The position numbers and the translations under genes were made by a program. A stretch of 60,748 nucleotides of DNA, taken from contig NZ_PVZN01000021.1 of assembly GCF_003024385.1 (NCBI RefSeq), forward strand, positions 25,289 through 86,036, given 5' to 3'. This document shows, piece after piece, positions 36,527 through 45,918 of this stretch. Positions within the stretch are counted from its first letter, which is position 1, and every line of letters starts with the position of its first letter. This DNA is from Pseudomonas sp. BBP2017. Its GTDB lineage: Bacteria; Pseudomonadota; Gammaproteobacteria; Pseudomonadales; Pseudomonadaceae. The notes below the pieces were generated by a model. The model searched no databases, was not told the DNA's origin, and saw nothing but the letters and a program-made list of their open reading frames with translations.

Positions 36527-36569
36527 AAAGGAAAGCGGGCAGGACGTTGACTGGTGCCCCTGCCTGCTT
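36527..36569 (-). terminator. Probable terminator after cmk
   Basis: On the minus strand an 11-bp stem with one mismatch (AAGCAGGCAGG / CCTGCCCGCTT) is followed by TTTCCTTT, 10 bp after the cmk stop. The loop is long (15 nt), so it may only attenuate between cmk and rpsA. Confidence 0.55.
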
Positions 36570-36578
36570 CCCTGGTCA

Positions 36579-37259
36579 TCAGGCGAGATCGCGCAGGGCG
36601 AGCTCGCTCTTGATGCGTTCCAACACCTGCTCGATGGACAACTCCGTGGAATCCAGCTGAATCGCATCGGCCGCCGGCTTGAGCGGGGCCACTGCGCGCT
36701 GGGTGTCGCGCTCATCACGCGCACGAATCTCATCTAGCAGACTCGACAGACTAACATCTTCGCCTTTCGCCTTCAACTGCAAGTAACGGCGACGCGCCCG
36801 TTCCTCGGCGCTGGCGGTCAGAAAAACCTTCAAGGGCGCTTCGGGGAACACCACTGTACCCATGTCGCGACCGTCGGCAATCAGCCCCGGCGCTTCCTGA
36901 AACGCCCGCTGACGCTGCAGCAACGCATCACGCACCGCAGGCAGCGAAGCGACCATGGAAGCCCCGGCACCTACCGTCTCGGTACGAATGACATTACTGA
37001 CATCCTCACCTTCAAGAATAGTCTGCTGCAGCTTGCCCGCCTCGGCGGCGATGAACTGCACATCCAGGTGCGCAGCCAGCTTGACCAGCAGCTCTTCGTT
37101 GGTCAGGTCGACGCCATGGTTGCTGGCGGCAAAGGCCAGCAGGCGATACAACGCGCCCGAATCCAGCAGCTTCCAGCCCAGCTCACGGGCCAGGATGCCA
37201 GCAACGGTGCCTTTACCCGAACCGCTTGGGCCGTCGATGGTGATGACCGGCGCATTCAT
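36579..37259 (-). CDS. cmk: Cytidylate kinase
   Basis: The 226-residue enzyme phosphorylates CMP and dCMP. It has the P-loop TIDGPSGSGKGTVA at the N-terminus, DSGALYRLLAFAA, and the substrate-binding ADGRDMGTVVFPEA. The ATG at 37259 gives MNAPVITIDG and follows the tyrA-aroA stop by 2 bp; the longer open frame upstream overlaps that gene and is not used. Confidence 0.97.
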   Translation of the reverse strand: MNAPVITIDGPSGSGKGTVAGILARELGWKLLDSGALYRLLAFAASNHGVDLTNEELLVKLAAHLDVQFIAAEAGKLQQTILEGEDVSNVIRTETVGAGASMVASLPAVRDALLQRQRAFQEAPGLIADGRDMGTVVFPEAPLKVFLTASAEERARRRYLQLKAKGEDVSLSSLLDEIRARDERDTQRAVAPLKPAADAIQLDSTELSIEQVLERIKSELALRDLA

Positions 37260-37261
37260 GT

Positions 37262-39502
37262 TCACGACTTGCCCTCTTCGGCAACACGAATCCCGACTTC
37301 GGCGCACAGGGCGAGGAAGTTCGGGAAAGAAGTGGCGACGTTGGCGCAATCGTGGATACGGATCGGTGCCGAGGCGCGCAGCGAAGCGACGCTGAATGCC
37401 ATGGCAATACGATGGTCACCATGCCCGTGCACTTCACCGCCGCCGATCGGGCCGCCGTCGATGATGATGCCGTCCGGGGTCGGCTCGCATTTCACACCCA
37501 GGGTCAGCAGGCCATCAGCCATGACCTGGATGCGGTCGGATTCCTTGACCCGCAGCTCTTCGGCGCCACGCAGTACGGTACGGCCTTCGGCACAGGCCGC
37601 GGCGACGAACAGCACCGGGAACTCGTCGATCGCCAATGGCACCAGGTGCTCAGGGATCTCGATACCCTTGAGTTTGGTGCCACGCACACGCAGGTCCGCT
37701 ACCGGCTCACCACCGACTTCACGCTGGTTTTCCAGGGTGATGTCGCCGCCCATCAGCTTGAGGATATCGATCACACCAGTGCGGGTCGGGTTGATCCCGA
37801 CATGCTCGAGCACCAGCTCCGAACCCTCGGCAATCGAGGCGGCCACCAGGAAGAACGCCGCCGAGGAGATGTCGGCTGGCACTTCGATGTGAGTCGCGGT
37901 CAGTTTGCCACCCGACTCCAGGGAGGCGGTCGGGCCGTCAACGTTAACGCTGTAGCCGAAACCACGCAGCATACGCTCGGTATGGTCACGGGTTGGCGCC
38001 GGCTCGGTGACCGTGGTCTTGCCTTCGGCATACAGGCCGGCCAGCAGCAGGCAGGATTTCACCTGGGCACTGGCCATTGGCAGGGTGTAGGTCAGCGCCT
38101 TGAGCTTGTGGCCACCACGAATGGTCATCGGTGGACGGCCTTCAGCGGCGGTCTCGATCACTGCACCCATTTCCCGCAGCGGGTTGGCGACACGGTTCAT
38201 CGGCCGCTTGGACAGCGAGGCATCGCCGGTCAATACGGTGTCGAACGGCTGCGCAGCGAGCAGGCCGGACAACAGACGCATGGAGGTTCCGGAGTTGCCC
38301 AGGTAGATCGGGCCCGGTGGCGGCTGCAGGCCATTGAGGCCAACACCATGAATGGTCACCCGACCATGGTGCGGGCCTTCGATGACCACACCCATGTCGC
38401 GGAAGGCCTGCAGGGTCGCCAGCGCGTCTTCACCCTCAAGGAAGCCTTCGACTTCAGTGGTGCCTTCGGCCAGGGAACCCAGCATGATCGAGCGATGGGA
38501 AATCGATTTGTCGCCTGGTACGCGAATTCGGCCAGACAGTTGGCCACCAGGATTTGCCAGGAAAATCAGGTCGTTGGAGTTCATAGCGTCCACATAGGCC
38601 CGGCGGGCCAGGATTTTACTGAAATGCTCGCGGGCAACCCGGGCGCGCGTGAAGACGCCCAGCAATTGATGCCCATCCCCTGCATCGACCGCGTCGCGCA
38701 AGGCGTCGAGGTCGCTGCGAAATGTATCGAGTGTGCGCAGAACAGCTTCGCGGTTGGCGAGAAATATGTCGTGCCACATGACCGGGTCGCTTCCGGCGAT
38801 TCTCGTGAAATCGCGGAAACCTCCGGCAGCGTAACGGAAGATATCCAGGTTTTCATTGCGTTTGGCCAGGGAATCGACCAGGCCAAAGGCCAGCAGGTGC
38901 GGCAGGTGACTGGTCGCCGCCAGGACTTCGTCATGGCGCTCGACCTGCATGTGCTCGACATCGGCCTCCAGCGCACGCCAGAGCCGATCGACCAACGCCA
39001 GCGCCTCTGGGTCGGTTTCGGCCAATGGCGTGAGGATGACTTTATGACGGCGGAACAGGGCGGCATTAGAGGCTTCCACCCCACTCTGCTCGGAACCGGC
39101 AATCGGGTGCCCGGGCACGAAGTACGCCAACTGTTCGGCAAACGCCTCACGCGCAGCGCGCACGACATTGCCCTTGGCGCTGCCGACATCGGTGAGCACC
39201 GCACGCCCGAGGTCAAGTTGCGCCAGGCGTGCCAGGAGCTTTTCCATGGCCAGAATCGGCACAGCCAGTTGAATGACATCAGCGCCAACGCAGGCAGCGG
39301 CCAGGTCCTCTTCGCAGCGGTCGACCACCCCCAGCTCCACCGCCAGCTTGCGCGACTGTGGATCCAGGTCGACACCGACCACTTCGCGGCACAGGCCGCT
39401 TTCACGCAGCCCCTTGGCGAACGAACCGCCAATCAGCCCGAGACCGACCACCACTAGCCGGCCGATCAGCGGCTCAACCTTGTTTACCACGACTTCAACC
39501 AC
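37262..39502 (-). CDS. aroA: Fused prephenate dehydrogenase / EPSP synthase (TyrA-AroA)
   Basis: The 746-residue bifunctional protein has an N-terminal TyrA part (NAD motif VVVGLGLIGGSFAKGL, DVGSAKGNVV, HPIAGSEQSG; about residues 1-295) and a C-terminal AroA part (RVPGDKSISHRSIMLGSLA, GNSGTSMRLLSGLLA; about 310-746). It serves both tyrosine synthesis and the shikimate pathway. This fusion is known in Pseudomonas. The start is a GTG with AGGG upstream. It lies 44 bp after pheA with no hisC2 between. Confidence 0.96.
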   Translation of the reverse strand: MVEVVVNKVEPLIGRLVVVGLGLIGGSFAKGLRESGLCREVVGVDLDPQSRKLAVELGVVDRCEEDLAAACVGADVIQLAVPILAMEKLLARLAQLDLGRAVLTDVGSAKGNVVRAAREAFAEQLAYFVPGHPIAGSEQSGVEASNAALFRRHKVILTPLAETDPEALALVDRLWRALEADVEHMQVERHDEVLAATSHLPHLLAFGLVDSLAKRNENLDIFRYAAGGFRDFTRIAGSDPVMWHDIFLANREAVLRTLDTFRSDLDALRDAVDAGDGHQLLGVFTRARVAREHFSKILARRAYVDAMNSNDLIFLANPGGQLSGRIRVPGDKSISHRSIMLGSLAEGTTEVEGFLEGEDALATLQAFRDMGVVIEGPHHGRVTIHGVGLNGLQPPPGPIYLGNSGTSMRLLSGLLAAQPFDTVLTGDASLSKRPMNRVANPLREMGAVIETAAEGRPPMTIRGGHKLKALTYTLPMASAQVKSCLLLAGLYAEGKTTVTEPAPTRDHTERMLRGFGYSVNVDGPTASLESGGKLTATHIEVPADISSAAFFLVAASIAEGSELVLEHVGINPTRTGVIDILKLMGGDITLENQREVGGEPVADLRVRGTKLKGIEIPEHLVPLAIDEFPVLFVAAACAEGRTVLRGAEELRVKESDRIQVMADGLLTLGVKCEPTPDGIIIDGGPIGGGEVHGHGDHRIAMAFSVASLRASAPIRIHDCANVATSFPNFLALCAEVGIRVAEEGKS

Positions 39503-39546
39503 GGAGCAGGACCCTGTTCAAATCTGCATGCACGCCACTCATTATC

Positions 39547-40641
39547 TCAGAGTACCGCTTTGGGATAGGAACCCAATACCTTGAGGGCCACGGCTTCCTG
39601 GCTGATCTTCTCGAGCACGGCCTTGATCAGCGGATCGCGGTGGTGACCGATGAAGTCGATGAAGAACACGTAGGTCCATTTGCCACTGCGCGACGGACGG
39701 GTCTCGATACGCGTCAGGTCGATACCGTTCTCGTGGAACGGCACCAGCAGCTCGTGCAAGGCACCCGGCTTGTTGCTCATGGAAACGATGATCGAGGTCT
39801 TGTCGTCGCCGGTCGGTGGCACTTCCTGGTTACCGATCATCAGGAAGCGCGTGGAGTTGTCCGGACGGTCTTCGATCTTCTCGGCCAGACGCGTCAGGCC
39901 ATACAGCCCTGCGGCCATGTCGCCGGCGATGGCCGCCGAGTTCCACTCACCCTTGACCCGCTTGGCCGCCTCGGCGTTGCTCGACACCGCCACGCGCTCG
40001 ACGTTCGGGTAGTGGGCATCCAGCCACTTGCGGCACTGGGCCAGAGATTGCGCATGGGAGTAAATGCGGCTGATGCTGTCGGTCTTGGTGTTTTCACCGA
40101 CCAGCAGGTGGTGGTGAATGCGCAACTCGACTTCGCCACAGATGACCATGTCGTGTTCGAGGAAGCTGTCGAGGGTGTGGTTGACCGCACCTTCGGTGGA
40201 GTTTTCCACCGGCACCACGCCGAAGTTGACGGCACCGGCCGCCACCTCGCGGAACACTTCATCGATGGCCGCCATCGGCTTGCTGATCACGGCGTGACCA
40301 AAGTGCTTCATCGCCGCCGCCTGGGTAAAGGTACCCTCAGGGCCCAGGTAGGCCACCTTGAGCGGCTGCTCAAGGGCCAGGCAGGAGGACATGATTTCGC
40401 GGAACAGGCGGGCCATTTCTTCGTTGCCCAGTGGCCCCTGGTTGCGCTGCATCACGCGCTTGAGCACCTGCGCCTCACGCTCAGGGCGGTAGAAGATCGG
40501 CTCTTCACCGGCAGGCAAGGCCGCCATCTTCACCCGCGCCACTTCCTGCGCGCAGCGGGCACGGTCACTGATCAGCTCGAGGATTTTCTCGTCGAGGCTG
40601 TCAATGCGCACCCGCAGCGCCTTGAGTTCCTGCTCCGACAT
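39547..40641 (-). CDS. pheA: Bifunctional chorismate mutase / prephenate dehydratase
   Basis: The 364-residue enzyme has an AroQ chorismate mutase domain (about 1-90), a prephenate dehydratase domain (about 95-270, with NSTEGAVNHTLD and NSTRFLMIG) and a C-terminal ACT domain (NKPGALHELL, IETRPSRSGKWTYVFFIDF) for phenylalanine feedback. It makes phenylpyruvate. The start codon overlaps the serC stop by one base, so the two genes are coupled. Confidence 0.97.
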   Translation of the reverse strand: MSEQELKALRVRIDSLDEKILELISDRARCAQEVARVKMAALPAGEEPIFYRPEREAQVLKRVMQRNQGPLGNEEMARLFREIMSSCLALEQPLKVAYLGPEGTFTQAAAMKHFGHAVISKPMAAIDEVFREVAAGAVNFGVVPVENSTEGAVNHTLDSFLEHDMVICGEVELRIHHHLLVGENTKTDSISRIYSHAQSLAQCRKWLDAHYPNVERVAVSSNAEAAKRVKGEWNSAAIAGDMAAGLYGLTRLAEKIEDRPDNSTRFLMIGNQEVPPTGDDKTSIIVSMSNKPGALHELLVPFHENGIDLTRIETRPSRSGKWTYVFFIDFIGHHRDPLIKAVLEKISQEAVALKVLGSYPKAVL

Positions 40642-41726
40642 CAGCCGTGCTCCTTCTCGAATTCCGCCATGTAGGCCACCAGCGCTTCGACGGCGTCCAG
40701 GCCCAGGGCGTTGTAGATCGAGGCACGCATGCCGCCCACCGAACGGTGACCCTTGAGGTTGAGCAGGCCACGGGCGTCGGCACCGGCGAGGAAGGCCTTG
40801 TCCAGGCGCTCATCGGCCAGACGGAACGGCACGTTCATCCACGAACGGGCATTGATGCTGATCGGGTTGCTGTAGAAGTCGCTGCTGTCGATGAAGCCGT
40901 ACAGGCGCTCTTTCTTGGCCCGGTTGCGTTGTTCCATGGCGGCAACACCGCCCTGCTCCTTGAGCCACTCGAAGACCAGGCCCGAGAGGTACCAGGAATA
41001 GGTAGCCGGGGTGTTGTACATCGAGCCATTGTCGGCCGCGACCTTGTAGTCGAGCATGGTCGGGCAGCTGCTGCGGGCACGACCGATCAGGTCTTCACGC
41101 ACGATCACCACCACCAGGCCGCTCGGGCCGATGTTTTTCTGGGCGCCGGCATAGATCAGGCCGAAGTCGCAGACATCGACCGGACGCGAAAGAATGTCCG
41201 AAGACATGTCGACCACCAGCGGCACCTCACCGGTCTGCGGCACCCAGTCGAACTGCAGACCACCGATGGTCTCGTTCGAGGCGTAGTGCAGATAAGCGGC
41301 GCCTGGCGTCAGGTTCCACTCGTTCTGACCAGGAATGCTCAGGTAATCGGAGGACTTGGCGCTGGCAGCAACGTTGATGTTGCCGAAGCGACGGGCTTCT
41401 TCAATGGCTTTCTTCGACCAGATACCGGTTTCGATATAGTCGGCAGTGCCATGCTCAGGCAGCAGATTCAGCGGAATTTCGGCGAACTGCTGGCTCGCAC
41501 CACCCTGCAGGAAGAGCACCTTGTAGTTGGCGGGAATGGACATCAGGTCGCGCAGATCCTGCTCGGCCTTCTCGGCAATGGCCACGTAGTCGTCGCTACG
41601 GTGACTCATCTCCATCACGGACAGACCCTTGCCATTCCAGTCCAGCATTTCGGCCTGGGCGCGCTGCAGGACAGCGTCGGGAAGCGCAGCAGGGCCTGCG
41701 CAGAAGTTAAAGGCTCGTTTGCTCAC
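40641..41726 (-). CDS. serC: Phosphoserine aminotransferase
   Basis: This PLP enzyme of serine and pyridoxine biosynthesis has the start SKRAFNFCAGPAALPDAVLQ and the PLP lysine in YAGAQKNIGPSG. I chose the GTG at 41726: it yields 361 residues, the length I recall in P. aeruginosa, and has GAGAG upstream. An ATG at 41747, seven codons earlier, is a possible alternative. It lies between gyrA and pheA in the conserved order. Confidence 0.96.
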   Translation of the reverse strand: MSKRAFNFCAGPAALPDAVLQRAQAEMLDWNGKGLSVMEMSHRSDDYVAIAEKAEQDLRDLMSIPANYKVLFLQGGASQQFAEIPLNLLPEHGTADYIETGIWSKKAIEEARRFGNINVAASAKSSDYLSIPGQNEWNLTPGAAYLHYASNETIGGLQFDWVPQTGEVPLVVDMSSDILSRPVDVCDFGLIYAGAQKNIGPSGLVVVIVREDLIGRARSSCPTMLDYKVAADNGSMYNTPATYSWYLSGLVFEWLKEQGGVAAMEQRNRAKKERLYGFIDSSDFYSNPISINARSWMNVPFRLADERLDKAFLAGADARGLLNLKGHRSVGGMRASIYNALGLDAVEALVAYMAEFEKEHG

Positions 41727-41826
41727 ATCCACTCTCGCTCTGCTCATGATGTCCGTGGAGCCGGCCGTTGTGGCGCAGAGACTGCACCGCAACGACCACC
41801 CCACCAGGGTTACGCTACTGCGTTGA

Positions 41827-44454
41827 TTATTCCTGCGGCGCCTCTTCGTCGCCAGCGGCCTCGGCCTCTGGTGATTCAACGGCGTCAGCATCGACCTCGT
41901 AGTCCTCGTCGCCTTCCTCTTCGGACGGCTCCTGGACACGCTCAAGACCCACCAGGGTCTCGTCGCTGGCCAGTTTGATCAGGGTCACGCCCTGGGTGTT
42001 ACGACCCAGGCTGGAGACCTCGCCGACGCGGGTACGGACCAGGGTGCCCTGGTCGGAAATCAGCATGATTTCCTCGCCGTCCTGCACCTGCACGGCACCA
42101 ACCAGGCGACCGTTACGCTCGTTGCTGACCATGGCGATAACGCCCTGACCGCCACGCTTGTACTCAGGGAACTCGCCGATTTCGGTGCGCTTGCCATAAC
42201 CACGCTCGGAGGCGGTGAGAATCTGGCTGCCCTCCTCCGGAATGATCATCGAGATCAGCTTCTGCCCTTCGGCCAGACGCATGCCGCGCACACCGCGAGC
42301 GGTACGGCCCATGGCGCGCACGTCGGACTCTTTGAAACGGGTGACCTTGCCGGCGTCGGAGAACAGCATGACCTCACGCTCGCCATCGGTGATGGCCGCG
42401 GAAATCAGCACGTCGCCTTCGTCCAGCTCCAGGGCGATCAGACCGACGCTACGCTGACGGCTGAAGGACTCCAGCGGGGTCTTCTTCACGGTACCGTTGG
42501 CGGTGGCCATGAAGATGAAGTGACCTTCGGTGTACTCCTCGACCGGCAACATGGTCGAGATGTACTCGCCTTCGTCCAGCGGCAGCAGGTTGACCAGCGG
42601 TCGACCGCGCGCGGCACGCGAGGCTTCGGGAATTTCGTAGGTCTTGAGCCAGTACACCTTGCCCTTGCTGGAGAACAGCAGCAGCGTGGTGTGGCTGTTG
42701 GCGACCAGCAGGTGCGAGATGTAGTCCTCGTCCTTGACGCCGGTGGCCGACTTGCCTTTACCGCCGCGACGCTGGGCCTGATAGGCGGCCAGCGGCTGGG
42801 TCTTGGCGTAGCCGCCGTGGGAGATGGTCACAACCCGGTCTTCTTCCGGAATCATGTCACCCAGGGTCAGGTCCAGACGCGCGTCGAGGATTTCGGTGCG
42901 GCGCACGTCGCCGTATTCGGCACGGATCAGTTCCAGCTCTTCGCGGATCACTTCCATCAGGCGCTCGGCGCTGTTGAGGATGCGGATCAGCTCGCCGATC
43001 TGCTTGAGAATCTCCTGGTACTCGGCCAGCAGTTTCTCGTGTTCCAGGCCGGTCAGGCGGTGCAGGCGCAGGTCGAGAATGGCCTGGGCCTGCTCTGGCG
43101 ACAGGAAGTACTTGCCATCACGCAGACCGTACTGCTCGTCGAGGTTTTCCGGGCGGCAGGAGTCGGCACCGGCACGCTCGACCATGACCTGCACGGCGCT
43201 GGATTCCCACGGTGTGCTGATCAGCGCTTCCTTGGCTTCCGACGGGGTCGGCGACGCCTTGATCAGGGCGATGACCGGGTCGATGTTGGACAGGGCAACC
43301 GCCTGGCCTTCAAGGATGTGACCACGCTCACGGGCCTTGCGCAGCTCGAACACGGTACGGCGGGTAACCACTTCGCGACGGTGACGAACGAACGCCTCGA
43401 GCAGGTCCTTGAGGTTCAGGACCCGCGGGCGACCGTCGATCAGGGCGACGATGTTGATGCCGAAAACCGCCTGCAGCTGGGTCTGGGCGTAGAGGTTGTT
43501 GAGGATGACCTCAGGTACCTCGCCACGACGCAGCTCGATGACGATACGCATACCGTCCTTGTCGGACTCGTCGCGCAGTTCGGTGATGCCTTCGAGTTTC
43601 TTTTCCTTGACCAGCTCGGCGATCTTCTCGATCAAGCGCGCCTTGTTCAGCTGGTAAGGCAGTTCGGTAACGACGATCTGCTGACGGCCACCGACCTTGT
43701 CGATGTCTTCGACGGTGGAACGCGCACGCATATAGATGCGGCCACGGCCGGTGCGGTAGGCCTCGATGATGCCCTGACGGCCGTTGATGATCGCGGCGGT
43801 CGGGAAATCCGGACCTGGGATGAACTGCATCAGCTCATCGACGGTGATGTCGGCGTTATCGATCAGTGCCAGGCAACCGTCGATGACTTCACCGAGGTTG
43901 TGCGGCGGAATGTTGGTCGCCATGCCCACGGCGATACCGCTGGAACCGTTGACCAGCAGGTTGGGGATCTTGGTCGGCATGACCGCCGGGATCAGCTCGG
44001 TGCCGTCGTAGTTGGGCACCCAGTCGACGGTTTCCTTGTGCAGGTCCGCCAGCAGTTCATGGGCCAGCTTGGTCATGCGCACTTCGGTGTATCGCATGGC
44101 TGCGGCGTTGTCGCCGTCCACCGAACCGAAGTTGCCCTGGCCGTCGACCAGCAGGTAACGCAGCGAGAACGGCTGGGCCATACGGACGATGGTGTCGTAG
44201 ACCGCGGTATCACCGTGGGGGTGGTACTTACCGATCACGTCACCGACCACACGGGCGGATTTCTTGTACGGTTTGTTCCAGTCGTTACCCAGTTCGCTCA
44301 TCGCATACAGAACGCGGCGATGCACGGGCTTCAAGCCATCACGCGCATCGGGCAGTGCACGCCCGACAATGACGCTCATCGCGTAGTCGAGGTAGGACTG
44401 TCTCAGTTCGTCTTCGATATTGACCGGGAGGATTTCTTTGGCCAGTTCGCCCAT
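41827..44454 (-). CDS. gyrA: DNA gyrase subunit A
   Basis: The 875-residue type II topoisomerase subunit has the catalytic tyrosine at position 122 (AAMRYTEVRM) and the GyrA box QRRGGKG in the C-terminal domain. The quinolone-resistance region reads HPHGDTAVYDTIVR, with Thr83 and Asp87, the wild-type residues in Pseudomonas. The tail is acidic (EEDEGDEDYEVDAD type). The ATG at 44454 gives MGELAKEILPVNIED, the usual start. The 278 bp upstream (44455-44732) show no gene and probably hold the promoter. Confidence 0.98.
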   Translation of the reverse strand: MGELAKEILPVNIEDELRQSYLDYAMSVIVGRALPDARDGLKPVHRRVLYAMSELGNDWNKPYKKSARVVGDVIGKYHPHGDTAVYDTIVRMAQPFSLRYLLVDGQGNFGSVDGDNAAAMRYTEVRMTKLAHELLADLHKETVDWVPNYDGTELIPAVMPTKIPNLLVNGSSGIAVGMATNIPPHNLGEVIDGCLALIDNADITVDELMQFIPGPDFPTAAIINGRQGIIEAYRTGRGRIYMRARSTVEDIDKVGGRQQIVVTELPYQLNKARLIEKIAELVKEKKLEGITELRDESDKDGMRIVIELRRGEVPEVILNNLYAQTQLQAVFGINIVALIDGRPRVLNLKDLLEAFVRHRREVVTRRTVFELRKARERGHILEGQAVALSNIDPVIALIKASPTPSEAKEALISTPWESSAVQVMVERAGADSCRPENLDEQYGLRDGKYFLSPEQAQAILDLRLHRLTGLEHEKLLAEYQEILKQIGELIRILNSAERLMEVIREELELIRAEYGDVRRTEILDARLDLTLGDMIPEEDRVVTISHGGYAKTQPLAAYQAQRRGGKGKSATGVKDEDYISHLLVANSHTTLLLFSSKGKVYWLKTYEIPEASRAARGRPLVNLLPLDEGEYISTMLPVEEYTEGHFIFMATANGTVKKTPLESFSRQRSVGLIALELDEGDVLISAAITDGEREVMLFSDAGKVTRFKESDVRAMGRTARGVRGMRLAEGQKLISMIIPEEGSQILTASERGYGKRTEIGEFPEYKRGGQGVIAMVSNERNGRLVGAVQVQDGEEIMLISDQGTLVRTRVGEVSSLGRNTQGVTLIKLASDETLVGLERVQEPSEEEGDEDYEVDADAVESPEAEAAGDEEAPQE

Positions 44455-44732
44455 GAGAAGCCTGATTCCTTTTTCTGGTGAAACCTCGTCACATCCATAT
44501 GGGACGAACGAAGCTCGCCGCTGCAAAGTGACTCCTTGCAACGACTTACGACAAATCAACGAGTTAAGCCATGGATCTGCGCAGTAAAGACAGCCCTACA
44601 GGGCTACCTTGGAAACCGTCGGATGTTACCACAATCGCCCAGACGGTGGGAGTGGGCTGCAGCACTACTACCCTACTGCTCGTCAGTAACGCCCGCCAGC
44701 CGCTCCAGCAGGCCGCAAGCGCACCGAAACAC

Positions 44733-45809
44733 TCAATGCAAACGCTTGCGACACATCAGTTGCGCCATCTTCACCGTATCCGGCCGTTCGACGATGCCTT
44801 TCTCGGTCACGATCACATCGATAAGGTCGGCCGGCGTCACGTCAAATGCCGGATTGACCGCCTCGACCCCGGCACCCAAAGGCTTGCCGTCGACCTCTAG
44901 CAGCTCGCTGACGCTACGCTCTTCGAGCGGGATGTCTTCGCCGCTTTCCAGATTCATATCGATGCTCGAACTCGACGCCACCACCATAAAGCGCACACCG
45001 TGGTGCATGGCATTGACGGCCAGTTGGTAGGTACCGATCTTGTTGATCACGTCGCCATTGGCAGTGACGCGATCCGCACCGACGATGACCCAGGTGATGC
45101 CTTTGGTCTTCATCAGGTGGGCAGCAGCAGCGTCGGCGTTGACCGTGACCGGGATGCCTGCCTCGGCCAGTTCCCAGGCGGTCAGGCGCGAACCCTGCAG
45201 CCATGGCCGGGTTTCGTCGACGTAGACCCGTTCGACCATGCCCTCCAGATAGGCGGCGCGGATCACCCCCAGGGCCGTGCCGAAACCGCCGGTGGCCAGG
45301 GCGCCGGTGTTGCAGTGGGTCAGCAAGGCCTGTTGGTTGCCCTGGTGTTTGCGAATCAGCTCGACGCCCAACTGAGCCATGGTCAGGTTGGCCTCGCGAT
45401 CACTGTCATGGATGGCCACCGCTTCGGCGACCATGATCGCCGCGACATCATCGCCCGCCCTGATCCGCAACAAGCGTTCGCGCATGCGATTGAGCGCCCA
45501 GAACAGGTTGGCGCCGGTCGGGCGGGAGTTGAACAGCAGCTCGAAGTCCTCTTCCAGGGCCATTTCCCAGTCGTCGCCTGCGGCCAGGCGCTGACGTACA
45601 GCCATGGCCAGGCCATAGGCGGCGCTGATGCCAATGGCTGGCGCACCGCGCACCACCATCGAGCGAATGGCCTGGGCCACTTCAGCGACATCGGTGCAGG
45701 CCTGCCAGGTCTGCTCGAACGGCAGAACACGCTGGTCGAGCAGGTACAGGATGCCATCACGCCAATCGATGGCTTTCACCTTCTCCGCTGCCAGCAGTTG
45801 ATCGCGCAT
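44733..45809 (-). CDS. mtnA: Methylthioribose-1-phosphate isomerase
   Basis: The 358-residue enzyme of methionine salvage isomerises MTR-1-P to MTRu-1-P. It has the family core THCNTGALATGGFGTALGVI with the catalytic cysteine and IVGADRVTANGDVINKIGTY with the catalytic aspartate. It is divergent from the MTA deaminase gene, which works earlier in the same salvage route. Confidence 0.96.
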   Translation of the reverse strand: MRDQLLAAEKVKAIDWRDGILYLLDQRVLPFEQTWQACTDVAEVAQAIRSMVVRGAPAIGISAAYGLAMAVRQRLAAGDDWEMALEEDFELLFNSRPTGANLFWALNRMRERLLRIRAGDDVAAIMVAEAVAIHDSDREANLTMAQLGVELIRKHQGNQQALLTHCNTGALATGGFGTALGVIRAAYLEGMVERVYVDETRPWLQGSRLTAWELAEAGIPVTVNADAAAAHLMKTKGITWVIVGADRVTANGDVINKIGTYQLAVNAMHHGVRFMVVASSSSIDMNLESGEDIPLEERSVSELLEVDGKPLGAGVEAVNPAFDVTPADLIDVIVTEKGIVERPDTVKMAQLMCRKRLH

Positions 45810-45876
45810 GCCTCACCCCGTCATTCAGCCATCAAAAGCGTACGATTATAGCGAGCCCCTGGCGTAGACGCTCGGG

Positions 45877-45882
45877 TATACT
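45877..45882 (+). promoter_or_regulatory. Possible -10 element for the MTA deaminase gene
   Basis: TATACT lies 36 bp before the ATG in the 109-bp divergent region between mtnA and the deaminase gene. No good -35 hexamer is seen at 17 bp, so the call is weak. Confidence 0.35.
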
Positions 45883-45918
45883 TCGCCCTCAGCCCAAGTG
45901 TCTCAGGGAAATCCCGCC

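Noticed and set aside
37352..39457. Long + strand open frame over the tyrA-aroA gene
   Set aside because: It is an antisense frame kept open by high GC codon bias; the minus strand encodes a clear fusion enzyme.
42520..44481. Long + strand open frame over gyrA
   Set aside because: Antisense to an obvious gyrA; no family motif in it.
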